Shown: positions 1 to 8,734, counted from the stretch's first letter. The stretch is 64,000 nt of DNA from JAOAPG01 sp963791575 (GCA_963791575.1 CAWBSY010000003.1:1-64000), one strand, 5' to 3'. Made by a program: numbers and translations. Notes: generated by a model from the letters alone, not told the origin.

Positions 1-404
1 GTGGTGAAGAAGTGATGCAGCATATCGTTCGCGAAGGCAAGTGCGTAATCGTTGGACGCGGCGCTCCTTACCTATTGCGGCAACAGCCCGATACTTTCCA
101 CGTTTTCTTATACGCGCCTCGGGCGGAGAAAATCCGGCGTCTTAAAGAGAGTGGCCGGTGTCCTAAGGGCACAGATATTGAGGGACTCGTCGACACCATT
201 GACCGCGAGCGGATCACATTCGTAAAACATTATTTCGGCGCCGATTGGCCAACCCGATCGCTGTACCACATGATGGTGAATACCGCGATCGGCAATGATA
301 ATGTCATCTCCGCAATCATGCACACCATGCAGGATCTGGATAAGCGATCTGCCGCGAAACTCACCGACTTCCAGTTAAGTCAGAGCCAGGAAGTTCCCGC
401 ATAG
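1..404 (+). CDS. cytidylate kinase-like protein, 5' end outside window
   Basis: The reading frame is open from base 3 with no stop, so the gene begins before the window. About 133 residues of the C-terminal part are visible. The run VIVGRGAPYLL near the start and the following Phe-Leu-Tyr-Ala-Pro strand resemble the central sheet of P-loop cytidylate-kinase-like proteins (Cytidylate_kin2 family). The following arginine-rich stretch (KIRRLKESGR, then RERITFVKHYF) fits the lid and the adenylate-binding side. The P-loop itself is not in the window. Family members are thought to phosphorylate nucleoside monophosphates, but many are uncharacterised. It ends in a clean stop and is followed by about 170 bases without a gene. 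Confidence 0.7.
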   Translation, partial: GEEVMQHIVREGKCVIVGRGAPYLLRQQPDTFHVFLYAPRAEKIRRLKESGRCPKGTDIEGLVDTIDRERITFVKHYFGADWPTRSLYHMMVNTAIGNDNVISAIMHTMQDLDKRSAAKLTDFQLSQSQEVPA

Positions 405-511
405 CGGCAAAGTCTGATTTCAAGCTGCTTCCAATAATCTAGTCATTGAGCACTGCTCGTTTTTCCTCTCATTTCCCATTAGTTACCTGAGGTGCACCCT
501 TTTTGCTGCAA

Positions 512-527
512 TTTCATACTTATGAAA
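512..527. promoter_or_regulatory. perfect inverted repeat upstream of NUDIX gene
   Basis: TTTCATA-CT-TATGAAA is a perfect 7+2+7 inverted repeat. It lies just upstream of a TATGAT hexamer (539-544) that could be a -10 box for the NUDIX gene starting at 573. Position and symmetry suit an operator for a dimeric regulator. No regulator is identified. Confidence 0.3.
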
Positions 528-572
528 CATTCGCGGCTTATGATAACGACTTAGCCACTGCGGAGGATTCGA

Positions 573-1058
573 ATGGCTGGGCCACGCTTTCTACGATTCG
601 CTTTGCCGCTGCAAGTGGCCGCCGTTTGCTACCGGCGAACCGGCGAGTCGGTTGAGTTCCTCCTGGTGAACACCAATGGCGGCGGCAAATGGACCTTTCC
701 AAAAGGTGCGCCTGAGCGCTCGATGTCCCACAGCCAGGCAGCCGAAAGAGAAGCCTTCGAAGAAGCTGGCGTGCGCGGAGAAATTGAGCCGCGGCACTTC
801 CATCTGTATCTCTATTCAAAAGGCGTTTTCTGGAAGCCGCCTGGTGTGCGCGAGTTCGTGGTTAAAGCATTTCTGATGGAAGTTGCGGAAGTTGGTCATG
901 TTCACGAGCGCGAGCGCAATCCCACATGGTTTCTGCCGGAGAATGCTAGAAAAATCTTGGCGAAGGGCCGTGAAGTAAAGTACGCAAAAGAGATGCAGGC
1001 GGTGGTGGATCGCGCTTTGGAAGAAATTGGAGTGGTTAGAGCAGTAGCGGCACGCTAG
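573..1058 (+). CDS. NUDIX hydrolase
   Basis: A 161-residue single-domain NUDIX protein. These enzymes hydrolyse nucleoside diphosphates linked to another moiety, using a divalent metal. The Nudix box is visible at about residues 48-70: the Gly of PKGAPE, then REAFEEAGV containing the catalytic R-E-x2-E-E-x-G core. The first conserved Glu of the consensus (G-x5-E) is a Met here, while the metal-binding Glu residues are kept. The start ATG follows GGAGGATTCGA. The substrate cannot be told; the architecture is closest to small diadenosine- or inositol-polyphosphate-type NUDIX proteins. It appears to be monocistronic, with an inverted repeat upstream. Confidence 0.85.
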   Translation: MAGPRFLRFALPLQVAAVCYRRTGESVEFLLVNTNGGGKWTFPKGAPERSMSHSQAAEREAFEEAGVRGEIEPRHFHLYLYSKGVFWKPPGVREFVVKAFLMEVAEVGHVHERERNPTWFLPENARKILAKGREVKYAKEMQAVVDRALEEIGVVRAVAAR

Positions 1059-1091
1059 GTGGTGTGTTCGCCAATATCCAGGCGCTACGGA

Positions 1092-1397
1092 TCAATTCGC
1101 CGCGGGAGTTTCTGCTGAGGTTCGCATCGATCGCACGATCTTTATAAGTTCCGAAAACACGAAGAACACGATCGTGTAGAAGAGAACGTTTAGCAGAAGG
1201 ACGAAAGGCAACAACCTGAGCACATTCGTGAGTCCACTGGGACTCGTCGCGATGAGCCTTCCCAAACACTTGTCTCCCATCCAAATCGCGGGCGAAATCA
1301 GTACGGCTATGCCACTCAATGCCGGGACAAAGAGTGTCCCTGCAATGGCAAGCGTAAAAATCGTACTGGCTATTAAACTGCGTAACAATAGTCTCAT
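1092..1397 (-). CDS. small membrane protein of unknown function
   Basis: About 101 residues starting at the ATG of MRLLLRSL; a TTG 36 bases upstream is an alternative start. Hydrophobicity suggests three membrane segments: near the N-terminus (SLIASTIFTLAIAGTLF), a middle stretch (LSGIAVLISPAIWM) and a C-terminal one (LLPFVLLLNVLFYTIVFFVF). No family is recognised. It converges on the NUDIX gene, and its start faces away from the divergent ABC-F gene, so the gap of about 140 bases between 1397 and 1537 should hold both promoters. Confidence 0.5.
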   Translation of the reverse strand: MRLLLRSLIASTIFTLAIAGTLFVPALSGIAVLISPAIWMGDKCLGRLIATSPSGLTNVLRLLPFVLLLNVLFYTIVFFVFSELIKIVRSMRTSAETPAAN

Positions 1398-1536
1398 CTG
1401 GGGGATTCTGCCGTTTTTGCATGACTCGCGCAAGGGTACTTTGGTTTTATCCCGGAAATGACCAATATCATGGGTTATTCACGGCCTCGCATCTCTCCCC
1501 AAAATTGCCGCATCGTGAGACGATTGAATTAACGCC

Positions 1537-3469
1537 ATGATTCAGTTGTCTTCTGCTGGAAAACGTTTTGGTCACAAGCTCCTGTTCGAAGGAGCTGATT
1601 GGATGATTACGCCTCGCGACCGAGTCGGCCTAGTCGGAGCGAATGGCACTGGGAAGTCCACGCTGATGAAGGTTCTTGGCGGAATGGAGAGCCTCGACTA
1701 CGGCACCCTTAGCACCGCCAAAGGCATCACCGCCGGATATCTTCCGCAAGATGGGCTTACGCTCTCCGGGCGCACTGTTTTTGCCGAGTGCATGTCGGTT
1801 TTTTCCGGTCTCCAGGCCATGGAACAGGAGATGGAAGACCTGACCGCGCGCATGTCAGAGATCGACCATGCCTCAGCGGAGTATGCGCAGATCGCCGACC
1901 GTTACCATCAGATCCAGCACGAGTTCCAAACCCGCGACGGATACGCTCTCGATGCGCAAGTTGGAAGCGTGCTCACGGGGCTCGGTTTCGGTAAAGACGA
2001 CTGGAATCGCCTGACCGATGAGTTCTCCGGCGGCTGGCAGATGCGATTGGCTTTGGCCAAACTGCTGTTGCAACAGCCGAACTTACTTTTGCTCGACGAA
2101 CCTACAAACCATCTTGATCTCGAAGCCCGCAACTGGCTGGAAGAGTATCTTGCGCATTATCCCAATGCTTTTGTTTTGATCTCGCACGACCGCTATTTCC
2201 TGGATGTGACCGTCAACAAAATTGCTGAGATATGGAACAAGCGCATTCATCTCTATACCGGGAATTACGACAAATATTTGGCGCAGAAGACGCAGCGAAT
2301 GGAGCAATTGGTAGCCGCTTATAAAAATCAGCGAGACCGCATCGAGCAACTCGAAGTCTTTATCAACCGCTTTCGTTATACGGCGACCAAAGCTAAGCAG
2401 GTTCAGAGCCGCATCAAGGAACTGGAGAAGATCGAACGCATTGAAATTCCGGAAGAGGAGAAGACAATCCATTTTTCCTTTCCGCAGCCCAAGCCGAGTG
2501 GACGGATTGTCGCTGAGTTCAGCGGAGTCGCGAAATCGTATGGCGAGAAAACAGTTTTTCGCGATGTCAGCTTCATGATCGAGCGCGGCGACCGCATTGC
2601 TCTGGTCGGAATAAACGGTGCAGGCAAATCGACGCTTGATCAAGCTGCTTGCCCAGCAAGAGCAACTAAGTGGCGGGGAATATCGTCTCGGTCATAATGT
2701 GCAAGCCGATTACTTTGCGCAGGATCAGTACAAAGAACTCGATACTGAGGCCCGTGTTCTAGACGATCTCGGCGAAATTTCGCGGGTTTCCACCGAGACG
2801 GATCTTCGAAGTCTTCTGGGCTGTTTCTTGTTTTCGGCAGACGACGTCTTCAAGAAAATCGGCGTGCTCTCCGGAGGAGAGCGCAATCGCTATGCATTGC
2901 TGAAGATGCTGCTGCATCCGGCAAACTTCTTGCTGCTTGATGAACCGACTAACCATCTCGACATGCGCGCGAAAGACGTTCTGCTCGATGCGCTGAGCAA
3001 GTACACAGGGACAGTCGTTCTGGTTTCGCATGACCGCTATTTTATTGACCGCCTCGCGACGCGTATTTTTCAAGTGGGTGATGGAAAGGTCGAGATATAT
3101 CCCGGCAACTACGAAGACTATTTGTGGCGCAAGCAGGGCGGCGCTGCTGAAATGCAGGAGCGGCTTACCGCATCGTCCAAGGCCCTGCCTGCTCCAGTTG
3201 TTGTGCCGACAATTGTGTCATCGGATGGGAACGGAAAATCCAAACGATTGAATCCGATTAAGCGGAAACAGATTGAAGATCGCCTGCAGGAGCTCGAACG
3301 GAATATCTCTCGTCTCGAAACATCGATTGAAAGTTGCGAAGTGGCGTTGCAGAGTTTTGTGAGCGCCGAGGAAACCGAGCGGCAAGCGCGAGAACTGAGT
3401 CAGCATAAAGCTGAACTGCAACGCAGCATGGCAGAATGGGAAGAACTAGGACAAGCGTTGCAGGCTTAG
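1537..3469 (+). CDS. ABC-F family ATPase, frameshifted at about 2635
   Basis: Two reading frames together give one ABC-F protein of about 643 residues, the usual length. The first nucleotide-binding domain has Walker A GANGTGKST (residues 34-42), signature FSGGW and Walker B LLLLDEPTNHLD. The inter-domain linker typical of ribosome-associated ABC-F proteins follows. The second domain's Walker A, GINGAGKST, runs straight into the lesion: after ACG one extra base (2635-2637) moves the sequence LIKLLAQQEQLSGGEY into the other frame. The second signature (LSGGERNRYALLKML) and Walker B (LLLDEPTNHLD) are intact, as is a C-terminal coiled coil (about the last 65 residues). ABC-F proteins bind the ribosomal E site and influence translation or antibiotic tolerance. 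The downstream frame has its own GTG, but starting inside Walker A makes no sense. I think sequencing error is more likely than true loss. Confidence 0.85.
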
Positions 3470-3510
3470 CTGCATCGCAGGTGCTGGAAACGTCGAACCG
3501 AGTTCATTTT

Positions 3511-3542
3511 GGGAGTACATACCCTTTCGTAACTCCCTTTTT
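3511..3542 (+). terminator. rho-independent terminator after ABC-F gene
   Basis: GGGAGT pairs with ACTCCC (with AC/GT extension and a bulged A), followed directly by a run of five T. It lies 42 bases after the ABC-F stop codon. Confidence 0.6.
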
Positions 3543-3640
3543 AGTTACTTCTCATGCCATAGTGTCCAAAGCCCTAGAGCCAACCGCATGCGGCAATCCA
3601 GTTGCTCAGCCGCTCGGAATTCCCAAGGAAGGTCGCACCT

Positions 3641-4135
3641 ATGTTGCAATCGCCGGACAACTCTTTCAATTCACGATCCACGTCAAACCAAAACTCTTTT
3701 ACACCGGTAAAAACTGTCAGCACACCTATTGAGCAGGCCAGCATTGGCCGTTCGCTGGTCATTAAAGGCGAAGTCAGCGGCAGCGAATCACTCTTTATCG
3801 ATGGCCGCATCGAAGGCTCTCTGAATTTTGGAGATCACCGCGTCACCGTTGGACGCAATGGTAGCGTGGAAGCAAATATTAATGCACGCGAAGTTGTAAT
3901 TATGGGAACGGTGAAGGGCAATATTCAGTGCGGCGACCGCGTTGATATTCGCGCGGAAGGCTCGCTGACCGGCGACATTGTTACCCAGCGAATCAGCGTA
4001 GAAGATGGTGCGGTTCTAACCGGCAGCGTGCAAGTACGTTCGACCGAACAAAAGAACGGAAAATCCAAGAACGAAAACGTGAAAGCAATCACGGAAGAAG
4101 CGCCCAAGTCAATGGCTGCTGCCGCGGGTAACTGA
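3641..4135 (+). CDS. bactofilin (polymer-forming cytoskeletal protein)
   Basis: About 164 residues. The start chosen is the ATG at 3641, preceded by AAGGAAGG; an upstream in-frame start at 3602 would add 13 residues without a ribosome site. A disordered Ser/Asn-rich N-terminus of about 40 residues precedes the DUF583/bactofilin beta-helix (about 40-135). Its short hydrophobic repeats are visible: SLVIKGEVSG, SLFIDGRIEGSL, VEANINAREVVIMGTVKGNI, VDIRAEGSLTGDI. A charged, disordered C-terminal tail follows. Bactofilins polymerise without nucleotide and scaffold cell-wall or polar assemblies. The gene is convergent with msrB. Confidence 0.9.
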   Translation: MLQSPDNSFNSRSTSNQNSFTPVKTVSTPIEQASIGRSLVIKGEVSGSESLFIDGRIEGSLNFGDHRVTVGRNGSVEANINAREVVIMGTVKGNIQCGDRVDIRAEGSLTGDIVTQRISVEDGAVLTGSVQVRSTEQKNGKSKNENVKAITEEAPKSMAAAAGN

Positions 4136-4166
4136 GCGTTAAACTGAACGGCGGTTCGGAATACAA

Positions 4167-4195
4167 GTGGGGGCGCCAAGCCCCCACAAGATTTT
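4167..4195. terminator. hairpin between convergent bactofilin and msrB genes
   Basis: GTGGGGGC and GCCCCCAC form a perfect 8-bp stem around a five-base loop, followed on the + strand by ATTTTC. Its place between two converging stops fits a shared terminator, although the T tract is short. Confidence 0.5.
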
Positions 4196-4212
4196 CTCGC
4201 AGTAGAGCTGAG

Positions 4213-4620
4213 TTATTTCTTGGTTTCGTTCGGCTTCAGTTCGAGCGAAGCGGAATTCATGCAATAGCGCAAACCAGTGGGCGCTGGACCATCCGAAAAA
4301 ACGTGCCCGAGATGAGCGTTGCAATTGGCACAGCGCGCTTCTGTTCGCACCATTCCGTAGCTTCGATCCGACTCTTCTTCCACTGAGCCTTCGCTAATCG
4401 GTTTAAAGAAGCTAGGCCAACCTGTCCCAGAATCAAACTTCGTTTCCGAACTGAACAGCGGCTCTCCACAGCAAACGCAAGCATAGGTGCCGGGGTCTTT
4501 GGTTTTGTTGTACTTTCCGGTAAAAGCCGGCTCAGTCCCGGCCTGACGCGTAATGCGGTACTGTTCCGGAGTCAATTCCTTCTGCCATTCTGCGTCGGTC
4601 TTGCTGATTTTCGTCGCCAT
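4213..4620 (-). CDS. msrB: peptide-methionine (R)-S-oxide reductase
   Basis: 135 residues. It reduces methionine-R-sulfoxide in oxidised proteins. The start at 4620 follows AAAGGATCGGATAC; an in-frame ATG 42 bases upstream lacks such a site. The zinc pairs C48/C51 (CVCC) and C97/C100 (CANC) are present. So are the substrate motif GTGWPSF (about 65-71) and the catalytic Cys120 in RYCMNSASL. There is no signal peptide, so it should be cytosolic. Recycling needs thioredoxin, and trxA lies about 1 kb away on the same strand, separated by lexA. Confidence 0.95.
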   Translation of the reverse strand: MATKISKTDAEWQKELTPEQYRITRQAGTEPAFTGKYNKTKDPGTYACVCCGEPLFSSETKFDSGTGWPSFFKPISEGSVEEESDRSYGMVRTEARCANCNAHLGHVFSDGPAPTGLRYCMNSASLELKPNETKK

Positions 4621-4764
4621 GTATCCGATCCTTTCAGTCGTAACTTGATCCATCAATAACAATTATATTGATCCTTGAAAGCTAAAGAAGTTTCATCCGA
4701 CCCGTCGCGACCTATTTCGCAGACACGTACTGGCAAAATAAGCACCCCAGCGATCAACTTCTCC

Positions 4765-4800
4765 TTGACATTCGCCTTCCATTCGCCAACAATCGTGGCA
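4765..4800 (+). promoter_or_regulatory. lexA promoter with ATTC-N7-ATTC direct repeat
   Basis: TTGACA (4765-4770) and AACAAT (4788-4793) are spaced by 17 bases. The start codon sits 7 bases after the -10 box, so the transcript would be leaderless; no ribosome-binding sequence precedes the ATG. ATTCGCC occurs twice (4770-4776 and 4781-4787), exactly one helical turn apart, filling the spacer. The layout ATTC-N7-ATTC has the form of the alphaproteobacterial LexA site GTTC-N7-GTTC, suggesting autorepression. This is inference. Confidence 0.5.
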
Positions 4801-5420
4801 TGGCGATCACTCGGCGGCAGCGGCAGGTTTATGATTTCATTTCCGACTTCGTGCAGAAGCATGGGCATTCCCCTTCCTTCGAGGAAATCGGCCAGGGACT
4901 TGGCCTGCGTTCGCTCGCAACCGTTCACAAGCACGTTACGAATCTCGAAAAAAAGGCATTGCTGACGCGTGATTACAACCGCAGCCGCTCGATTGATTTG
5001 ATTCCTCCTAAGGGCCGCCTCAAGCAGGCGATGTCGGTAAATACTGGATTGGTTTTGCCCCTGCTAGGTAGAATCGCGGCCGGGCAGCCGATTGAAGCGG
5101 TGCAGACCCCGGAGACTATTTCACTCGCGGATTTCGTGCGCTCGAAAGAGGTCTTCGTGCTCGAAGTGCGCGGGGATTCAATGCAGGACGAAGCAATTCT
5201 CAGCGGGGACTACGTTCTAGTGGAGAAATCGAAGACCGCACACAATGGAGACATCGTAGTCGCACTTATCGAGAGCACAGATGCAACCCTGAAGCGCTTC
5301 TACAAAGAGGGCGACAAGATCCGCCTGCAGCCGTCGAATGTGAACATGAAACCGATTATCGTTCCGGCAGCATCGGTTGAGATTCAGGGGAGAGTGATTG
5401 GAGTGTTACGGAAATATTGA
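4800..5420 (+). CDS. lexA: LexA repressor, SOS regulator
   Basis: 206 residues, normal length. The N-terminal winged helix-turn-helix (about 1-65) includes PSFEEIGQGLGLRSLATVHKH as recognition helices. The C-terminal S24 self-cleavage domain has the Ala94-Gly95 scissile bond (IAAGQP). Its catalytic Ser127 lies in GDSM, and Lys165 is in ATLKRF. On DNA damage, RecA filaments trigger self-cleavage and derepress repair genes. No SOS target gene lies directly downstream. The promoter carries a direct repeat that could be its own operator. It is followed by a strong terminator shared with trxA. Confidence 0.96.
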   Translation: MAITRRQRQVYDFISDFVQKHGHSPSFEEIGQGLGLRSLATVHKHVTNLEKKALLTRDYNRSRSIDLIPPKGRLKQAMSVNTGLVLPLLGRIAAGQPIEAVQTPETISLADFVRSKEVFVLEVRGDSMQDEAILSGDYVLVEKSKTAHNGDIVVALIESTDATLKRFYKEGDKIRLQPSNVNMKPIIVPAASVEIQGRVIGVLRKY

Positions 5421-5441
5421 CCCGTCGTTTTTTCCGCAAAT

Positions 5442-5470
5442 AAAAGCGCCCGGTTTCCCGAGCGCTTTTT
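5442..5470. terminator. bidirectional terminator between lexA and trxA
   Basis: AAAAGCGC pairs with GCGCTTTT, with an inner CGG/CCG extension after one mismatch. T runs are present on both strands. It lies between two converging stops. Confidence 0.85.
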
Positions 5471-5493
5471 AATCCATACGTTACATTTCGATC

Positions 5494-5826
5494 TTAGCCG
5501 ATGTGCTTATCGATAGCCTTCTGAATCGTCTCTTTGGGCACATAGCCAACGATCTGTTCTTTCACCTGCCCGCCTTTGAAGACCAGCAGCGTGGGAATTC
5601 CACGTACGCCATAGCGCATCGGAGTTGCGCTGTTCGCGTCAACATCCATCTTTCCGATCTTCACTTTGCCTTGATAATCCTTCGCGAGTTCTTCGACGAT
5701 GGGTGCGATTGCGCGGCAAGGTCCACACCAGGTAGCCCAGAAGTCCACCAAAACCGGGGTTTCAGACTTGAGCACGTCCTGATCGAAATTCGCGTCGTTC
5801 ACTTCCATAATTCCATTACCTGCCAT
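5494..5826 (-). CDS. trxA: thioredoxin
   Basis: 110 residues. The start at 5826 is set by GGAGGAACA directly upstream; longer in-frame starts exist without such a site. The active site WCGPC is at residues 33-37 (Cys34, Cys37) in the context VDFWATWCGPCR. The cis-proline loop GIPTLLVF and the C-terminal helix are present. It is a cytosolic protein-disulfide reductant and a donor for MsrB-type enzymes, one of which is encoded nearby. No signal peptide. Confidence 0.96.
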   Translation of the reverse strand: MAGNGIMEVNDANFDQDVLKSETPVLVDFWATWCGPCRAIAPIVEELAKDYQGKVKIGKMDVDANSATPMRYGVRGIPTLLVFKGGQVKEQIVGYVPKETIQKAIDKHIG

Positions 5827-5991
5827 TGTTCCTCCGTTGATCTTGTCGCTGTGGCAAACAAGCCTTCGAGAGTGGCCACGCAACCGATTTGAATTCTAAC
5901 ACTTGTATTAGATGTTCGCGGTATCAGGAAAGACGCAAATGCCGCCGGGCGTGCTCTCTTGACGCCCAACGCCAAAAAAGAGTGGCGCAAT

Positions 5992-6023
5992 AAAAAACGC
6001 CCTGAACTTTTCAGCTCAGGACG
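5992..6023 (-). terminator. terminator after the sigma/anti-sigma operon
   Basis: On the minus strand CGTCCTGA pairs with TCAGGGCG (one mismatch) and is followed by six T. It is about 160 bases beyond the stop of the anti-sigma-type gene. Confidence 0.65.
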
Positions 6024-6183
6024 CCTCGGCAGCCCTCCCCCAGAACTGCCAAACCACAACAGGATAGTAGGATGAACACCTTAGGCTGTAAACGTCACTT
6101 TGGTAACGCGCAGTTAGAAACGAAGGTCTTGAAAGTTACCCAAGCCTATAGCGGTCGGTCCGGAGACGAGAGCGAACCAGAAC

Positions 6184-7459
6184 CTATTTTTTGCGCCAGG
6201 TTTTACCTGCGTCAGAGGTGCTCCAAACTTCACCAGAGGAGGCAGTGATGGTCCCTTGTTGCGGGCTCGCAAATTCGATCTTTGTGATTTCAGCAGTGAG
6301 GGAGTTACCGTTAGAGTTAGGAATAACCTGCACCCAATTTTGACCAGAGTTCGTGGAGTGGTAAAGCGCTCCGGCGGGGCCACCAACCCAGATTTCCGCC
6401 CCATCAACTGACAAAGCGTGAAAAGAAACATTGCTTGCGACCGGAACTCTTTCCCACGTGTGGCCTTGATCGAGAGAACGCTGTAAAGCACCGGCAGAAG
6501 TTAGCATCCAGCGTGGCGAGGACGCCAGCGGGAACAGGTCGACCTTATTCCATCCGTTAACCGCCAATTGCGGGGTCTCAGACCTTTCGACCTGTGCAAC
6601 TGAGGCGGAGTCGGTTTCCACAGTCGGCGCCGCACTCTGTAACTTCGACTTGTTCGGAATAAGAACGCGGAGAATTGGCAGAAGCGACTTTGGCCTTGTC
6701 GTCAGGATTCAAGTACTCCAGTTCGTCCTTTTGCTCTTGAGATTCATTGTCTTTCTTCAGGGCTTGGTTTCCACTTTTAGCCAGCCGGGCTCCCGGGGAA
6801 AGTGATGGTTTCGAATTGACTACACCGCCGCCAGTTCCACCTTGCAGAGATCCCACCGATTTTGCAGCTACTTGCGGCGGTCCATCAAACTGCATCGGAA
6901 ACTTTGGGACGGCGCTGCTAGCATGCAGCGGAGGCTCAATGGTGGTCGGCATCTTCGCTGCGAACTTGTCCTTTTGTTCTGGAACCTTCTGTTCCGGAAT
7001 CTTGATATCTGCTCGAGTCGCGAGGTGATCTTCGGGAAGGACCGGAGAAATCTCTTTGGCGATAATTACCGGCGCAGAGGTTTCTTGATGTGCACGACTA
7101 AGCTTTCCACTGTCATGGTGAAACATCATCGCCGCGCCTACGATGACGCCACACGTTCCTAAAACTCCCCAGCGCAAAACCGGCCAACTCAACCAACCGC
7201 CGCGTGCAGGAATCTTTTGCAAAACTTGCACCGGTTCAGTCTGCGGAGCAGCCAGGAAAACCACATCCCGGCAATCACCGCATTGCGCCAGGTGATCAAA
7301 GACTTGGGCCCGTTCGCATTCGGCGAGAGACTGCTCAGCAAATGCGGTGAGTACTTCCGCGTCCGGATGAGGTCCATCAGGCCGAAGTTGGTGCGATCGT
7401 GTTATTCCCTCGTCCGCATCCTGCAGACGTTGACGTACGATTCCCGGAACGCCTTCCAT
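6184..7459 (-). CDS. membrane anti-sigma factor with Ycf48-like C-terminus, frameshifted near 6640
   Basis: The start at 7459 is preceded by GGGAGAG; an alternative GTG at 7501 would overlap the sigma gene's stop. The N-terminus has a zinc-finger anti-sigma motif with HLAQCGDCRD (H-x3-C-x2-C). One membrane helix follows (LRWGVLGTCGVIVGAAMMF), then a long Pro/Lys/Gln-rich linker. After the frame change the sequence reads APTVETDSASVAQVE and then a Ycf48/BNR-like propeller segment (GALQRSLDQGHTWERV, LYHSTNSGQNWVQV, WSTSDAGKTWRKK). The two frames overlap by about 44 bases, and the second continues the protein without a start signal, so I read one gene of about 425 residues. It would hold the upstream sigma factor at the membrane while exposing the propeller outside. 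Confidence 0.75.
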
Positions 7460-7497
7460 GCTCTCCCGATTCCAGCCTTCCCCGCCCTTTGCCCCGA

Positions 7498-8368
7498 TCA
7501 CTTTAATTCACCAGCCCCGGCCTGTGCTTTCTTCTCTGAGAACGCTTCTACAACGGATTCTTGCGTCAAACGGCGGCGAATGTTGAGGGTCACGTCTCGC
7601 ACGTCGATTTCCAGGGCTTCTTGCGCCTGACGGCGGCTCATACCGCGCCGGCCCAATGAAGCTAAGATCTGTTTCCGCATGGACTTAGCTAATTTATCGA
7701 GCTTTCTGCTAATCGTTGATTCGTGCACGGCGAGTGTACGCGCAATCTCGGCCAACGTACGGCCGTCCAAATAATAGGAGGCCAGTACGAAGCGATCTTC
7801 GGAAGGTAATACGCTCAAAACTTCGTCCGTGGCCGCTTCCACTCGCGAATCCACGGCGAGACGGAGTATCGGGTTCAGGCGTCGCGAACTGGACACCTTC
7901 TTCACTCTCCTCATCCAGACTGACCAGCCGTCGTTGCCGCCGATAACGATTTACATACTCTTGTGCCATGACGGTACGCAGCCAGCCCTCAAGCGATCCG
8001 CGGCCCGTGTAAGACGCGAGCTTTGAAACACGCGTTCCGTCGCGAGTGTTCGTGCCATAGAGATCCGCATAAAGCGAATCGGCCAGTTCGCGCGCCGCCG
8101 AGCTTTCCTTTGCGATGTATCCAGCAACGTCGTAAAGCTTCGCGCGATAACGCAGCAGAAACGTTTCCCATGCCGCTTCGTTGCCTGCGGCACATCCCCG
8201 GGCAAGCGCCAATTCTTCTAAGCGCAGACTTTCGTAAAGCCGATCTTTCTCTTCTTGCGGTGTTTCGAGCGGCAAATATTTTTTCTGGATGTCTTCGAGA
8301 ATCGCGCAGAACTGATCGAGAGAAATTCCGAATTCCTGTGCGCGGCTTTTCTCGTAAAGCGCGACCAT
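7498..8368 (-). CDS. RNA polymerase sigma-70 family (ECF-like) factor, frameshifted near 7865
   Basis: The start at 8368 follows GAGGTG. The first frame gives region 2 (AAWETFLLRYRAKLYDVAGYI, then GRGSLEGWLRTVMAQEYVNRYRRQRR). The second gives region 4 (EVLSVLPSEDRFVLASYYLDGRTLAEIARTLAVHESTISRKLDKL), a classic helix-turn-helix. The two overlap by about 200 bases. The join is best placed where ATPEPDT in one frame meets RLAVDSRVEAA in the other. The assembled protein is about 290 residues with a longer C-terminus than typical ECF factors. The anti-sigma gene follows immediately, so this is a co-transcribed regulator pair. Its target promoters are not evident. Confidence 0.8.
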
Positions 8369-8511
8369 CAGAGACACCTCTCGATGGACATCTCTGCTTC
8401 GCATTGGACACTACCAGTTGCATAATCGACATTGTCACTGCGACACCACTTAAGTTGGATGCTATCAACTTTTGCCGCGCAAGTAGGTGAAATTCTATCG
8501 TTCCGTATGTA

Positions 8512-8587
8512 GTTGGTGGGAGAGCAACACCCCGGCAGATGACCTGGGCACCGCGCCGGAGTGTCTTTAAAGCTGGAGAGAAGTCCG
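8512..8587 (+). promoter_or_regulatory. structured leader of a small membrane-peptide gene
   Basis: GTTG/CAAC (8512-8515/8525-8528) and CCGGC/GCCGG (8532-8536/8555-8559) can form hairpins ahead of the ribosome site CTGGAGAG. It matches no riboswitch consensus I can recall, so its function is unknown. Confidence 0.3.
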
Positions 8588-8677
8588 ATGAAATTCAAAT
8601 TGTGGCATTTGCTGGTTGGAATTCTCGCTTTGGTTGGTGTAGCAATCTTCTTGCCTTGCGTCCTGGGCAGCAATTAA
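8588..8677 (+). CDS. 29-residue single-pass membrane peptide
   Basis: Starts at ATG after GGAGAGAAGTCCG. The sequence begins MKFKLWHLL and continues as one hydrophobic helix (LVGILALVGVAIFLPCVL), ending GSN. A terminator follows 16 bases after the stop and a structured leader precedes, so this looks like its own short transcription unit. No known family is recognised. The single Cys near the end of the helix and the basic N-terminus suggest N-in topology. Confidence 0.5.
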   Translation: MKFKLWHLLVGILALVGVAIFLPCVLGSN

Positions 8678-8693
8678 TCTGACCTTCCCACAG

Positions 8694-8734
8694 CCACTCT
8701 GCCCGAAATAGCATCGAAGCAGAGCTGGTTTTTT
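8694..8734 (+). terminator. terminator of the small membrane-peptide gene
   Basis: CCACTCTGC pairs with GCAGAG(C)TGG (one bulged C), followed immediately by six T. Confidence 0.6.

Noticed and set aside
2618..2640. Programmed frameshifting in the ABC-F gene
   Set aside because: No slippery heptamer or downstream structure is evident, and similar lesions occur in many unrelated genes of the window, which favours sequencing error.
8461..8587. Known riboswitch in the leader of the small membrane peptide
   Set aside because: I compared it from memory with c-di-GMP and cobalamin aptamer consensus and found no match; only hairpins are supported.
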